Below are positions 26,583 to 35,501 of a stretch of 64,000 nt of DNA, in pieces. The DNA lies in assembly GCF_038784515.1 (NCBI RefSeq), contig NZ_CP152376.1, forward strand, positions 3,038,001-3,102,000, given 5' to 3'. How positions within the stretch are numbered: the first letter of the stretch is position 1; each line of letters opens with the position of its first letter. The notes beneath the pieces were generated by a model. The model was not told where the DNA came from and did no database searches. It was given only the letters and a program-made list of their open reading frames with translations. Position numbers and translations under genes: made by a program. Origin of the DNA: Rhodoferax sp. GW822-FHT02A01 (lineage in GTDB: Bacteria > Pseudomonadota > Gammaproteobacteria > Burkholderiales > Burkholderiaceae_C).

Positions 26583-28268
26583 ATGGGTATTGGTTCGGAC
26601 GAGGATAGTTCTGCAGCGCCACAAAAGCCCGACCTGGACGCGCTGGATGTGCGGCAAGCAGACCGGCAGGAGCGCCGTGCAATCGTCAGCCCACTGACCT
26701 CCAGACAACTGGTGCACGAACTGCGTGTCCATCAGATTGAACTGGAGCTGCAGAACGAGGAGCTGCGTCGCATGCAGATTGAGCTCGCTGCCGCGCGTAG
26801 CCGCTACTTTGATCTGTATGACCTGGCGCCTGTGGGCTATTGCACCTTGAGCGAGGCGGAAATCATTCTGGAGGCCAACCTCACAGGAGGCAGTCTGCTG
26901 GGCTTGTCGCGCGATGCGCTGGTGGGCAAACGCTTCCAGAACTTCATCTGGGCAGCGGATCAGGATATCTACTATCTGCACCGCAAGAAACTCTTTGATA
27001 CGGGCCTTCCCCAGTCGTGTGAGGTACGTCTGCTGCGTGCCGGTGGCAGTACCTTTTGGAGCTTGTTGCGTTCCACCTTCGACTCCGGATCGACCACCAA
27101 GGCGCTGCACCGACTGGTGCTGACCGACGTGAATGAAAGAAAGCTGGAGCAGGACCACATACGCATCAGCGACATTGCACTCAAGGCTGTATCACAGGGT
27201 GTGCTGATCGCCAGTCCGGAGTTGCAGGTGGTTTCCGCCAATCAGGCCTTTCTAACGATGACCGGCTACTCCGAGCCGGAGCTGATCGGTGCTTCCTGCA
27301 GCATCTTCAATGGACCGTTGACCAATCCGGATACGCAGTGTGCATTCATGCAGGCCATCCAGGCGCAAAGGGACTTCAGCGGTGAGTTCGTCAACTACCG
27401 CAAGGATGGAAGCCACTTCTGGAACCAATTGGTGGTCTCCCCGGTACGCGATGGCCAGGGTCGACTGACGCACTTCATCAGCATCAATACCGACGTCAGC
27501 GTCCGCAAGGAGCTGGACCGTGTTCTGCTGGAGAAGAACCTGGAACTTCAGCGCACCACCGCCCTGGCCGAGCGTGCCAACCAGGCCAAGTCGGACTTTC
27601 TCTCCAGCATGAGCCACGAGTTGCGCACGCCGCTCAATTCCATCCTGGGGTTTGCGCAGTTGCTGGAGTCGGGTACCCCGGAGTTGACCACGCTGCAGCA
27701 AAGAAATATCCAGATGGTCCTGCGCGGGGGCTGGTATCTGCTGGCGCTGATCAACGAGATACTGGATCTGTCGTCCATTGAGTCCGGAAAACTCGCGCTG
27801 TCACTGGAACCGGTTGCCATATCGCAAGTGCTGGCTGATTGCCAAAGCCTGATTGCCCCCCAAGCGGAACGCAGCGGCATCCAGGTGAATTTTCCGGTGC
27901 TCAGCGATTCGCTGGTGGCCACAGCCGATCCCTTGCGGCTCAAGCAGGTCATCGTGAATCTGCTGTCCAACGCCATCAAGTACAACCGCGTCAATGGCGT
28001 GGTGGATGTGACGGTGAGCAGCGACGCGCAGCAGACGCTATGCATCCGCGTGCAGGACATGGGTGAGGGCTTGTCCGAGGAGAAGATGTCGCAGCTGTTC
28101 CAACCCTTCAACCGGCTCGGGCAGGAGTCCAAGGGAACGGAAGGGACGGGCATTGGCCTGGTCCTGACCCGGCGCCTGACCGAGTTGATGGGAGGCCGCG
28201 TCGGAGTGCAAAGCACCATGGGGGTAGGCAGTGTCTTCTGGATCGAACTCCGCGTGCCGCAAGGATGA
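26583..28268 (+). CDS. Cytoplasmic PAS-PAS sensor histidine kinase
   Basis: 561 residues from ATG 26583 (GGAGG 7 bases upstream); longer in-frame versions run through an untranslated-looking leader. No membrane helices. A short coiled segment (HELRVHQIELELQNEELRRMQ) leads into two PAS domains, then a HisKA box with SHELRTPLNS near residue 344 and a HATPase_c domain with GTGIGLVLTRRL. There is no receiver domain and no response regulator next to it. The CheB-CheR hybrid starts 5 bases after its stop, so the two probably form one signalling unit. Confidence 0.93.
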   Translation: MGIGSDEDSSAAPQKPDLDALDVRQADRQERRAIVSPLTSRQLVHELRVHQIELELQNEELRRMQIELAAARSRYFDLYDLAPVGYCTLSEAEIILEANLTGGSLLGLSRDALVGKRFQNFIWAADQDIYYLHRKKLFDTGLPQSCEVRLLRAGGSTFWSLLRSTFDSGSTTKALHRLVLTDVNERKLEQDHIRISDIALKAVSQGVLIASPELQVVSANQAFLTMTGYSEPELIGASCSIFNGPLTNPDTQCAFMQAIQAQRDFSGEFVNYRKDGSHFWNQLVVSPVRDGQGRLTHFISINTDVSVRKELDRVLLEKNLELQRTTALAERANQAKSDFLSSMSHELRTPLNSILGFAQLLESGTPELTTLQQRNIQMVLRGGWYLLALINEILDLSSIESGKLALSLEPVAISQVLADCQSLIAPQAERSGIQVNFPVLSDSLVATADPLRLKQVIVNLLSNAIKYNRVNGVVDVTVSSDAQQTLCIRVQDMGEGLSEEKMSQLFQPFNRLGQESKGTEGTGIGLVLTRRLTELMGGRVGVQSTMGVGSVFWIELRVPQG

Positions 28269-28272
28269 AGGT

Positions 28273-31200
28273 ATGACAAACAAGAAAAACGCCACACGCA
28301 GCACGGATGATCGTGCAGTGGCTGCTGTGGATTCCGGTGCAGTGTCTTTCCCTATTGTCGGAATCGGCGCCTCTGCCGGTGGTCTGGCTGCGTTTGAGGC
28401 CTTCTTCGCCGGCATGCCTGCGGACCGCGACACCGGCATGGCCTTTGTGCTGGTACAGCACTTGGCGCCCGACCACAAGAGCATTCTCAGCGACCTGATT
28501 CGAGGCTACACCCGCATGCAGGTCTTTGTGGTGACAGAAGGCATGGTGGTTCAACCCAACTGTGCCTACATCATTCCGCCGAGTTTTGACATGGCACTGC
28601 AGCTTGGCGCGCTGCATCTGGTCGAGCCACTGGCGCCGCGTGGCCAGCGTCTGGCGATTGACTATTTCTTCCAGTCGCTTGCGGAGGACCAGCAGGAGCG
28701 CGCCATTGGCATTGTGCTGTCGGGTACGGGTAGTAATGGCACGCTGGGCGTGCGTGCCATCAAGGGCGTAGGCGGCATGGTGATGGCGCAAAGCACGGCG
28801 TCCAGCGAGTTCGATGGCATGCCGCGTAGCGCCATCGCCACCGGTCTGGTGGATTACCAGCTGCCGCCAGCGGATATGGCGGCACAGCTCATGGCCTATG
28901 TTGCCCATGGCATGGGCAAGCTGTCGCGTACCGTCCATTCAGCCATGCCCATGAGCGAAAGCGCGCTCAAGGAAATATTTGTATTTCTGCGCACCCAGAC
29001 CGGGCACGACTTCTCGCAATACAAGCCCAGCACCATCTGCCGCCGCATCGAGCGACGCATCACCTTGCATCAGCTGGACTCGCTGGAGACGTACGTCACC
29101 TTCCTGTTGCAAACTCCGACCGAGGCACAGGAGCTGTTCCGTGACCTGCTGATCGGTGTGACCAATTTCTTTCGTGACCCGCAGGCATTCCAGGTGCTGG
29201 CTGATGAAGTCATTCCCTCGCTGTTTGAAGGCAAGCCTTCTGGCGCCACGGTGCGTGTGTGGTCGGCCGGCTGCTCCACCGGCGAGGAGGCGTATTCGCT
29301 GGCGATTCTGCTGGTCGAGCAGATGCAATTGCGCAAGCAAAGCTACACGGTGCAGGTGTTTGCCACCGATATCGATGCCCGGGCTATCGCGGTGGCACGG
29401 GCCGGGCTCTATCCGGCTGGTATTGCCGCTGACATCAGCCCGGAGCGGCTGGCCCGTTACTTTGTGCAGGAGCCCGATGGCGCGGGCTATCGCATCCACA
29501 AAAGCATCCGCGATCTGCTGGTGTTTTCCGAACAGGACCTGATCAAGGACCCGCCTTTCTCCAGGCTGGACCTCATCAGCTGCCGCAATCTGATGATTTA
29601 CCTGGACGCCAATTTGCAGAAGCGGCTGATCCCGTTGTTTCACTACGCGCTGCGGCCCGGCGGAACGCTGTTCCTGGGCAGCTCTGAGGGCATTGGCGAA
29701 TACGACGCCCTGTTTGCTGTGCTGGATCGCAAGTCCAAGCTGTATCTGCGCAGCGGCGAAAAGTCGGCTGGACAGCCCAACCTGGGTTTCCTGCTTGCAC
29801 CGCTGCCAACAGATGAGTCCCCAGCGCGCCAGGGGCGGCCTACCAAGGCAGCGTATTCCTTCAAGCCGCCCTTGCGTGAGCTGATGGAGCAGGAACTGAT
29901 CAAGCGCGTGGCCCCGGCCGCGGCCTTGGTCAATGCCAAGGGTGACATCGCCTATCTGCATGGACGCACCGGGATGTACCTGGAGCCCAGTGCGGGGGAG
30001 GTTGGGGTGCAGAACATTCTCAGGATGGCGCGCGACGGGTTGCGTCCCGGTCTGAGTACGGCCCTGCGTACTGCTGCAGCCACGCAGAAATCAGGTGAAG
30101 CCCTCAACCTCATGGTCAAGACCAACGGGCACTACACGCAGGTCCATGTGCTGGTCCATCAGGTGGGCGCCAGCGGCGCGGGTGTACCGGAGGAACCGGT
30201 GTTTCTGGTCATCCTGCAGGATGCGCCCCACGCTGCGCCGCTCGCAGCGGCAAACGGCAGCGCCGACGTGACTGCATCTGACAGCCGCGCACGCATCGAG
30301 GCGTTGATGCAGGAGTTGCGGGCCAAGGATGAGTACCTGCAGAACACCCACGAAGAACTGGAGAGCTCCAACGAAGAGCTCAAGTCCAGCAACGAAGAAA
30401 TGCAGTCCGTCAACGAAGAACTGCAAAGCACCAATGAAGAGCTGGAGACATCTAAGGAAGAGCTGCAGTCCGTCAACGAAGAGCTGGCTACGGTCAATGC
30501 CGAGCTGCAAAACAAGGTCACCGACCTCTCGCATGTCAACAATGACATGAACAACCTGCTGGCGGGCACCGGCATCGGCACGGTGTTCGTGGACTTCAAG
30601 TTGTGCATCCTGCGCTTCACCCCGGCAATCAGCAGCATCATCCATCTGATCCCTTCCGATGTGGGGCGCCCGGTGGCGCACATTGTTTCCAATCTGGTGG
30701 GCTACAGCAGCCTGGTGGCCGATATCAAGAAAGTCCTTGCAGATCTGGCGCCCCTGGAGCGCGAAGTGCAAACCCCCGAGGGACAGTGGTACACCTTGCG
30801 TATCCAGCCGTATCGCACCTTGGACAACGTCATCGAAGGTGCGGTGATTTCATTTGTCGATATCTCCGAAATCGTGCGCGTGCGCACTGCGCTGGCCACC
30901 ACGCGTGCGCTGATGGAGCGCATCGGTGAATTGGCCAAGGTCGGCGGCTGGGAGTTCGAGGTGCAGAGCCGCGCACTGTACTGGTCTCCGGAGACTTGCA
31001 GAATTCACGAGGTGGACCCACCGCTTGCACCCACACAAGAGGCCTCGATCCAGTTCTATGCGCCGCAGGCCAGAACAGCAATTCAGACGGCTTTTCAGGC
31101 GGGCATGGAGCATGGGACCGCGTGGGATCTGGAGTTGCCGCTACAGACGGCCAGGGGTCGCGCCATCTGGGTGCGCTCACAAGGTATGGCCGTGATGGAG

Positions 31201-31320
31201 GCCGGCAGGGTGATACGACTGTTGGGCGCCATTCAGGACATTACCGAGCGCAAGCAGATTGAAGAGGCACTGCGGGAAGCGAACCACCGACTGCTGGCCC
31301 AGGCACAGGACCGGAACTGA
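28273..31320 (+). CDS. CheB-CheR-PAS hybrid chemotaxis-type protein
   Basis: 1015 residues. CheB methylesterase-like domain about 20-210 (GIGASAGG serine, QHLAPDHKS histidine), CheR methyltransferase about 225-490 (TNFFRDP, WSAGCSTGEEAYS, ISCRNLMIYLD), a Glu-rich coiled coil about 690-750 made of repeated NEEL units, then two PAS domains to the end. No kinase or GGDEF output follows. The position of the CheB catalytic Asp is Asn here (GTGSNGT near residue 155), so methylesterase activity may be lost. Known hybrids of this type work in atypical receptor modification or kinase signalling; the histidine kinase gene directly upstream is the likely partner. Confidence 0.92.
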   Translation: MTNKKNATRSTDDRAVAAVDSGAVSFPIVGIGASAGGLAAFEAFFAGMPADRDTGMAFVLVQHLAPDHKSILSDLIRGYTRMQVFVVTEGMVVQPNCAYIIPPSFDMALQLGALHLVEPLAPRGQRLAIDYFFQSLAEDQQERAIGIVLSGTGSNGTLGVRAIKGVGGMVMAQSTASSEFDGMPRSAIATGLVDYQLPPADMAAQLMAYVAHGMGKLSRTVHSAMPMSESALKEIFVFLRTQTGHDFSQYKPSTICRRIERRITLHQLDSLETYVTFLLQTPTEAQELFRDLLIGVTNFFRDPQAFQVLADEVIPSLFEGKPSGATVRVWSAGCSTGEEAYSLAILLVEQMQLRKQSYTVQVFATDIDARAIAVARAGLYPAGIAADISPERLARYFVQEPDGAGYRIHKSIRDLLVFSEQDLIKDPPFSRLDLISCRNLMIYLDANLQKRLIPLFHYALRPGGTLFLGSSEGIGEYDALFAVLDRKSKLYLRSGEKSAGQPNLGFLLAPLPTDESPARQGRPTKAAYSFKPPLRELMEQELIKRVAPAAALVNAKGDIAYLHGRTGMYLEPSAGEVGVQNILRMARDGLRPGLSTALRTAAATQKSGEALNLMVKTNGHYTQVHVLVHQVGASGAGVPEEPVFLVILQDAPHAAPLAAANGSADVTASDSRARIEALMQELRAKDEYLQNTHEELESSNEELKSSNEEMQSVNEELQSTNEELETSKEELQSVNEELATVNAELQNKVTDLSHVNNDMNNLLAGTGIGTVFVDFKLCILRFTPAISSIIHLIPSDVGRPVAHIVSNLVGYSSLVADIKKVLADLAPLEREVQTPEGQWYTLRIQPYRTLDNVIEGAVISFVDISEIVRVRTALATTRALMERIGELAKVGGWEFEVQSRALYWSPETCRIHEVDPPLAPTQEASIQFYAPQARTAIQTAFQAGMEHGTAWDLELPLQTARGRAIWVRSQGMAVMEAGRVIRLLGAIQDITERKQIEEALREANHRLLAQAQDRN

Positions 31321-31388
31321 TTCGCTAAGCCCGCCTACTTTTCAAAAGGCGGCAGGCTTGTGGCACTGTGACACGGGCTTGTCACATT

Positions 31389-31414
31389 ATTCCATTATCA
31401 TCGAACTATGGAAT
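31389..31414 (+). promoter_or_regulatory. Candidate ArsR operator
   Basis: Inverted repeat ATTCCAT-N12-ATGGAAT; the right arm includes the arsR start codon. Its place directly over the translation start and just after TTGTCA (31379-31384) suits autorepression by ArsR. Assignment rests on position and symmetry only. Confidence 0.45.
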
Positions 31415-31731
31415 CCAACGAAGTAGTCAAAGCCCTCGCGGCGCTTGCCCAGTCGTCCCGGCTGGAGGTGTTCAGGATGCTGGTTGTCGCCGGTGCGCCC
31501 GGACTGACCCCTGGTGCCCTGGCAGAAAAGGTGGACGTGGCGGCCAATACGCTGTCGTTTCACCTCAAGGAGCTCCTGCACGCCGACCTGATCACCCAGG
31601 AGCGCTCCGGGCGCAACCTGATCTACCGCGCCCGCTTTGACCAGATGAATGCCTTGCTGGCCTACCTGACCCAGAACTGCTGCCAGGGCCAGGCCTGCCT
31701 GGCAGAAACCTCCACGCAATGCGATTGCTGA
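31408..31731 (+). CDS. arsR: ArsR-family arsenite-responsive repressor
   Basis: 107 residues with a winged helix-turn-helix (VAANTLSFHLKELLHADLI). The classical metal motif ELCVCDL in the recognition-helix region is absent; instead the C-terminus carries CC at 91-92, then Cys 97, 105 and 107. This resembles the Acidithiobacillus-type ArsR, whose As(III) site is formed by C-terminal cysteines. First gene of arsR-arsC-acr3; its stop overlaps the arsC start region. Confidence 0.93.
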   Translation: MESNEVVKALAALAQSSRLEVFRMLVVAGAPGLTPGALAEKVDVAANTLSFHLKELLHADLITQERSGRNLIYRARFDQMNALLAYLTQNCCQGQACLAETSTQCDC

Positions 31732-32255
31732 AACCCGAAAGACCACCCGTGACAACGACAACCCCACCACTGAATGTACTGTTCCTGTGCACCCACAACT
31801 CGGCGCGCAGCATCCTGGCCGAAGCCCTGCTCAACAGCATGGGCAAGGACCGCTTCAAGGCCTATTCCGCTGGCAGCAGCCCGCGCGAAAACCAGCAGCC
31901 CAATCCCTTGGGTCTGCAGGTTTTGCAAAAGGCAGGCATTTCCACCGAGGGCTTGCGCAGCAAGAGTTGGGACGAGTTTGCAATCCCCGGCGCGCCGCAG
32001 ATGAACCTCATCATCACTGTCTGCGACAACGCCGCCGGCGAGGTCTGCCCGATCTGGCCTGGACACCCTGCGACTGCCCACTGGGGCTATCCAGACCCTT
32101 CCGAGGGCGACGGCACGGATGCGGAAAAGCTGGAAGCATTTCGCAAGACCCTGCACGCCATGAAACGTCGTCTGGAGCTGCTGGTCAGCTTGCCTGCTGG
32201 CAAGCTGGATCAAAGTGTGCTGCAGACCAGCGCACGCGAACTTTCCAAGGCCTGA
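31719..32255 (+). CDS. arsC: Arsenate reductase, thioredoxin-coupled LMW-phosphatase type
   Basis: 178 residues from ATG 31719, which overlaps the end of arsR; GTG at 31749 is an alternative start closer to the conserved part. The P-loop CTHNSARS with active-site Cys, further conserved Cys in VCDNAAGEVC, and the WGYPDPS segment identify the low-molecular-weight phosphatase-type ArsC. It reduces arsenate to arsenite for export by the Acr3 gene that follows. Confidence 0.95.
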   Translation: MRLLKPERPPVTTTTPPLNVLFLCTHNSARSILAEALLNSMGKDRFKAYSAGSSPRENQQPNPLGLQVLQKAGISTEGLRSKSWDEFAIPGAPQMNLIITVCDNAAGEVCPIWPGHPATAHWGYPDPSEGDGTDAEKLEAFRKTLHAMKRRLELLVSLPAGKLDQSVLQTSARELSKA

Positions 32256-32262
32256 GCCCTCA

Positions 32263-33306
32263 ATGCGTACACAAACCATGAGCGTGTTCGAGCGCTACCT
32301 GACAGTCTGGGTCTTCCTGTGCATCGTGATCGGCATTGCATGCGGGCAATTCCTGCCGGATGTGTTCCAGGCCATTGGCCGCATGGAGATTGCCAAGGTC
32401 AATCTGCCGGTGGGGTTGCTGATCTGGGTCATGATCATCCCCATGTTGGTGAAGGTGGACTTCGCCGCTTTGGGCGAGGTGCGCAAGCACATCAAGGGCA
32501 TTGGCGTCACGCTGTTTGTGAACTGGCTGGTCAAGCCATTCTCCATGGCGTTTCTGGGCTGGCTGTTCATCCGCCACTGGTTTGCACCATTGCTGCCGCC
32601 GGACCAGCTCGACAGCTACATCGCCGGCCTGATCCTGCTGGCCGCCGCGCCCTGCACGGCGATGGTATTTGTGTGGAGCCGACTGACCGGCGGAGACCCA
32701 CTGTTCACCCTGTCGCAGGTGGCGCTCAACGACAGCATCATGGTGGTGGCATTTGCGCCGCTGGTGGCCTTTCTGCTCGGGCTCTCTGCCATTACCGTGC
32801 CGTGGGATACCTTGCTGACCTCGGTGGTGCTCTACATCGTGATTCCGGTCGTCCTGGCGCAGTGGCTGCGCAGGTCCTTGTTGTCCAGGGGTGTTGCGGC
32901 TTTCGATGCGGCCATGGCCCGCATCGGCCCCTGGTCCATCACTGCGTTGCTGGCAACCCTGGTGCTGTTGTTCGCTTTCCAGGGCGAAGCCATCCTGCAG
33001 CAACCGCTGGTGATCGGTCTGCTGGCGGTGCCCATCCTGATTCAGGTGTTCTTCAACTCGGCACTGGCCTACTGGCTCAACCGTGCCGTTGGCGAGAAGC
33101 ACAACATCGCCTGCCCCTCGGCGCTGATTGGCGCCTCCAACTTCTTCGAGCTGGCGGTGGCTGCAGCCATCAGTCTCTTTGGATTCCATTCGGGAGCCGC
33201 ATTGGCAACCGTGGTGGGCGTGTTGATCGAGGTGCCGGTCATGCTGCTGGTGGTCGCCATTGTCAACCATTCCAAGGGGTGGTACGAGCGCAGGGAAGCG
33301 GCCTGA
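32263..33306 (+). CDS. acr3: Arsenite efflux permease Acr3
   Basis: 347 residues and about ten membrane helices. The conserved Acr3 segment AAPCTAMVFVWSRLTGGDP with its essential Cys is intact, as is NDSIMV. It exports As(III) across the inner membrane by proton antiport. It follows arsC by 7 bases in the arsRC-acr3 operon. No arsA or arsH is present. Confidence 0.96.
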   Translation: MRTQTMSVFERYLTVWVFLCIVIGIACGQFLPDVFQAIGRMEIAKVNLPVGLLIWVMIIPMLVKVDFAALGEVRKHIKGIGVTLFVNWLVKPFSMAFLGWLFIRHWFAPLLPPDQLDSYIAGLILLAAAPCTAMVFVWSRLTGGDPLFTLSQVALNDSIMVVAFAPLVAFLLGLSAITVPWDTLLTSVVLYIVIPVVLAQWLRRSLLSRGVAAFDAAMARIGPWSITALLATLVLLFAFQGEAILQQPLVIGLLAVPILIQVFFNSALAYWLNRAVGEKHNIACPSALIGASNFFELAVAAAISLFGFHSGAALATVVGVLIEVPVMLLVVAIVNHSKGWYERREAA

Positions 33307-33390
33307 ATTACCACTTGGTTCAAGAGGTTACTCCTTAGTCATACAGTCGTTGCATCCCCACGCGGGCATGGCAACTTCCAAGGAGCATTC

Positions 33391-33828
33391 ATGAACTACC
33401 GGTCAAAACTACTTTCCACATCTCTGGTTGGAGCGCTGCTGGCATTCAGCGGCGCGTGTATGGCAGATACCATGCGTATTAAGGCTTCACTGTCCGGTGC
33501 CAGCGAAGTTCCTGCTACAACGAGTGCAGGCGTAGGCATGGTGGACGGAACGTTTGACACACAGACCAATCAACTTAGCTGGACGCTTACCTATTCGGGT
33601 TTGACGGGACCGGCAAAGGCGGGGCATTTCCATGGTCCGGCTGATGTGGGAAAGAATGCGGGCGTTGCCCTGGGCTTCACCGGGTCGGTGGAGAGTCCGA
33701 TCAAGGGTACGGCCACACTGACTCCGGCCCAGGCACAAGATCTGTTGGCCGGCAAGTGGTATGCCAATCTGCATACGGCGGCCAACCCCGGCGGTGAAAT
33801 CCGCGGCCAGGTGACAGCCGCGCCGTAA
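33391..33828 (+). CDS. CHRD-domain periplasmic protein
   Basis: 145 residues with a signal peptide (cut probably after CMA) and a CHRD domain: SGASEVPAT near the N-terminus, GHFHGPA in the middle and the closing NPGGEIRGQV. CHRD domains occur in secreted bacterial proteins of unclear function; the conserved His residues may bind metal. AAGGAG lies 5 bases before ATG. It lies 20 bases upstream of a glutathione peroxidase gene and may be co-transcribed with it. Confidence 0.9.
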   Translation: MNYRSKLLSTSLVGALLAFSGACMADTMRIKASLSGASEVPATTSAGVGMVDGTFDTQTNQLSWTLTYSGLTGPAKAGHFHGPADVGKNAGVALGFTGSVESPIKGTATLTPAQAQDLLAGKWYANLHTAANPGGEIRGQVTAAP

Positions 33829-33847
33829 GCCAAGTCAGGGACTTCCA

Positions 33848-34450
33848 ATGGAGCGATACGCAGGCGGCAGATGGTTTCGCTCGTGGTTCCAGTGGCGCGC
33901 GCTTGCGCTCCTGGGTTTGATATGCACGTCGATGGCAGCCATGGCACAAACCAAACCAGCAACTCCCACAGCATGCCCTGCGCTGCTGCAGTACCAGTTC
34001 CCGCGTCTGCAGGACGACAGTCCCCAGAACCTGTGCCAGTACGCCGGCAAAGTGCTGCTGGTGGTCAATACGGCGAGCTACTGTGGCTACACCCGACAGT
34101 ACGAGGGATTGGAGGCCTTGTACGCCAGGTATGGAAAAGATGGCCTGGTGGTGCTGGGCTTCCCGTCCAATGATTTTGGCAAACAGGAGCCGGGCAACTC
34201 CAAGGAAATTGCCGACTTCTGCTTCAACACATACGGCGTGAAGTTCCCCATGTTTGCCAAGACGGTAGTCTCCGGGCCGGGCAAGAATGCTTTCTATGGG
34301 GCATTGACCCAGGCAACCGGTGCCACACCGCAGTGGAACTTCCACAAGTACCTGATAGACCGCAGCGGCAAAGTGCTTGGCCATTACCCCAGCGACGTGG
34401 AGCCACAAAGTCCCAAGCTGGTGGCGGCCATAGAGCAGGCATTGCGCTGA
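33848..34450 (+). CDS. Glutathione peroxidase family protein, probably periplasmic
   Basis: 200 residues. Residues 18-34 look like a signal peptide (ALALLGLICTSMAAMA), so the enzyme is probably exported, unusual for this family. Catalytic Cys lies in NTASYCGYTRQYEGLE, with the conserved FPSNDFGKQEPG and WNFHKYLIDRSG motifs supplying Gln, Trp and Asn. It reduces peroxides, in bacteria usually with thioredoxin. The convergent LysR gene ends 12 bases away. Confidence 0.9.
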   Translation: MERYAGGRWFRSWFQWRALALLGLICTSMAAMAQTKPATPTACPALLQYQFPRLQDDSPQNLCQYAGKVLLVVNTASYCGYTRQYEGLEALYARYGKDGLVVLGFPSNDFGKQEPGNSKEIADFCFNTYGVKFPMFAKTVVSGPGKNAFYGALTQATGATPQWNFHKYLIDRSGKVLGHYPSDVEPQSPKLVAAIEQALR

Positions 34451-34462
34451 ACGGCGCCTGCT

Positions 34463-35362
34463 CTAGCTGGTGCTGGCTTCTGCCACCAGCCAATCCTTGA
34501 GGTATGCCACATCGGTGCGCAAGGCCTTGCCCTGAGGGGCCGTGATGTAGAGAGGCTGATCCGTCGTCACGCTGGCGTCAATGGGGCGCACCAGCAGGCC
34601 CTGCGCGATCAGCGGTTGCACGATATGTCGCCAGCCCTGCGCCACACCCTGTCCCTCAATGGCCGCCTGCAGCACGATGGAATAGTCGTTGAAGCGAAAC
34701 AGCCGGGGCTGGCGCGGCAGGCTGATGCCAAAGCGGGCCAGCCAATCCTTCCAGGCCATGCGCGGGCGGTAGCGCTCTTCCAGTAGCAAGAGGGGGCTAT
34801 GGGCCAAGGCCTTGAGATCCGGCAACGGATTCTCTTTCAGGAATTTTGGGCTGCAGACCGGGAAGATTTCCTCATCGACAAAATGCCAGCGCTGGTAGTG
34901 GGCGAAGTCGTCTGCACCCAGGGTGACAGCCAGGTCTATGCGCTCGCGCGCCAGGTCCAGGTCGGTGTCGGTGGTGATGACGCGCAGCTCGATATCCGGA
35001 TGCATCTGCTTGAAGCGCGCAATGCGGGGCAGCAGCCACCAAGTGGCGGTCGCGGTGGAGACGGCCAGCGTCACTTGGTGCGCCTGCATGCCGCGCACTT
35101 CGCGCAGTGCCTGGTCGATCAGGGATAGGCCCATGCCCACCTGCTCCAACAGGTACTTGCCAGCCTCGGTGGTTTGCACGCCCTTGTGCTGGCGCTCGAA
35201 CAGCGCCACACCCAGGTCTGCTTCCAGCAGGCGCATGGCGTGACTGACTGCAGGCTGGCTTATCCCCAAGTCTTCCGCAGCGCGGGTAAAGCTGCCCCGG
35301 CGCGCGGCGGATTCAAACACCAACAGGTTGTTCAGACTTTGGTTGGTTTTGGTGTCGGTCAT
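34463..35362 (-). CDS. LysR-family regulator (GcvA-like), divergent from methylamine operon
   Basis: 299 residues; helix-turn-helix about 20-65 (GSFTRAAEDLGISQPAVSHAM) and an effector domain of the GcvA-like branch. It is divergent from the MttB-family gene with 139 bases between them. CATAAGCTG occurs twice in that gap (35360 and 35420), a possible repeat within the control region. Regulation of the adjacent demethylation genes is the simplest reading. Confidence 0.92.
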   Translation of the reverse strand: MTDTKTNQSLNNLLVFESAARRGSFTRAAEDLGISQPAVSHAMRLLEADLGVALFERQHKGVQTTEAGKYLLEQVGMGLSLIDQALREVRGMQAHQVTLAVSTATATWWLLPRIARFKQMHPDIELRVITTDTDLDLARERIDLAVTLGADDFAHYQRWHFVDEEIFPVCSPKFLKENPLPDLKALAHSPLLLLEERYRPRMAWKDWLARFGISLPRQPRLFRFNDYSIVLQAAIEGQGVAQGWRHIVQPLIAQGLLVRPIDASVTTDQPLYITAPQGKALRTDVAYLKDWLVAEASTS

Positions 35363-35501
35363 AAGCTGAGTTTATGACAGACATGAGTGCGTTTGCCATT
35401 CACAGACACGGACGTTTGGCATAAGCTGGGCTCACGGCTGGCTCAGGGTCAGTCGCTGGTGCAGCTCTCTGCGCCAGTCCACCAACAACAAGGCAGAAAC
35501 G

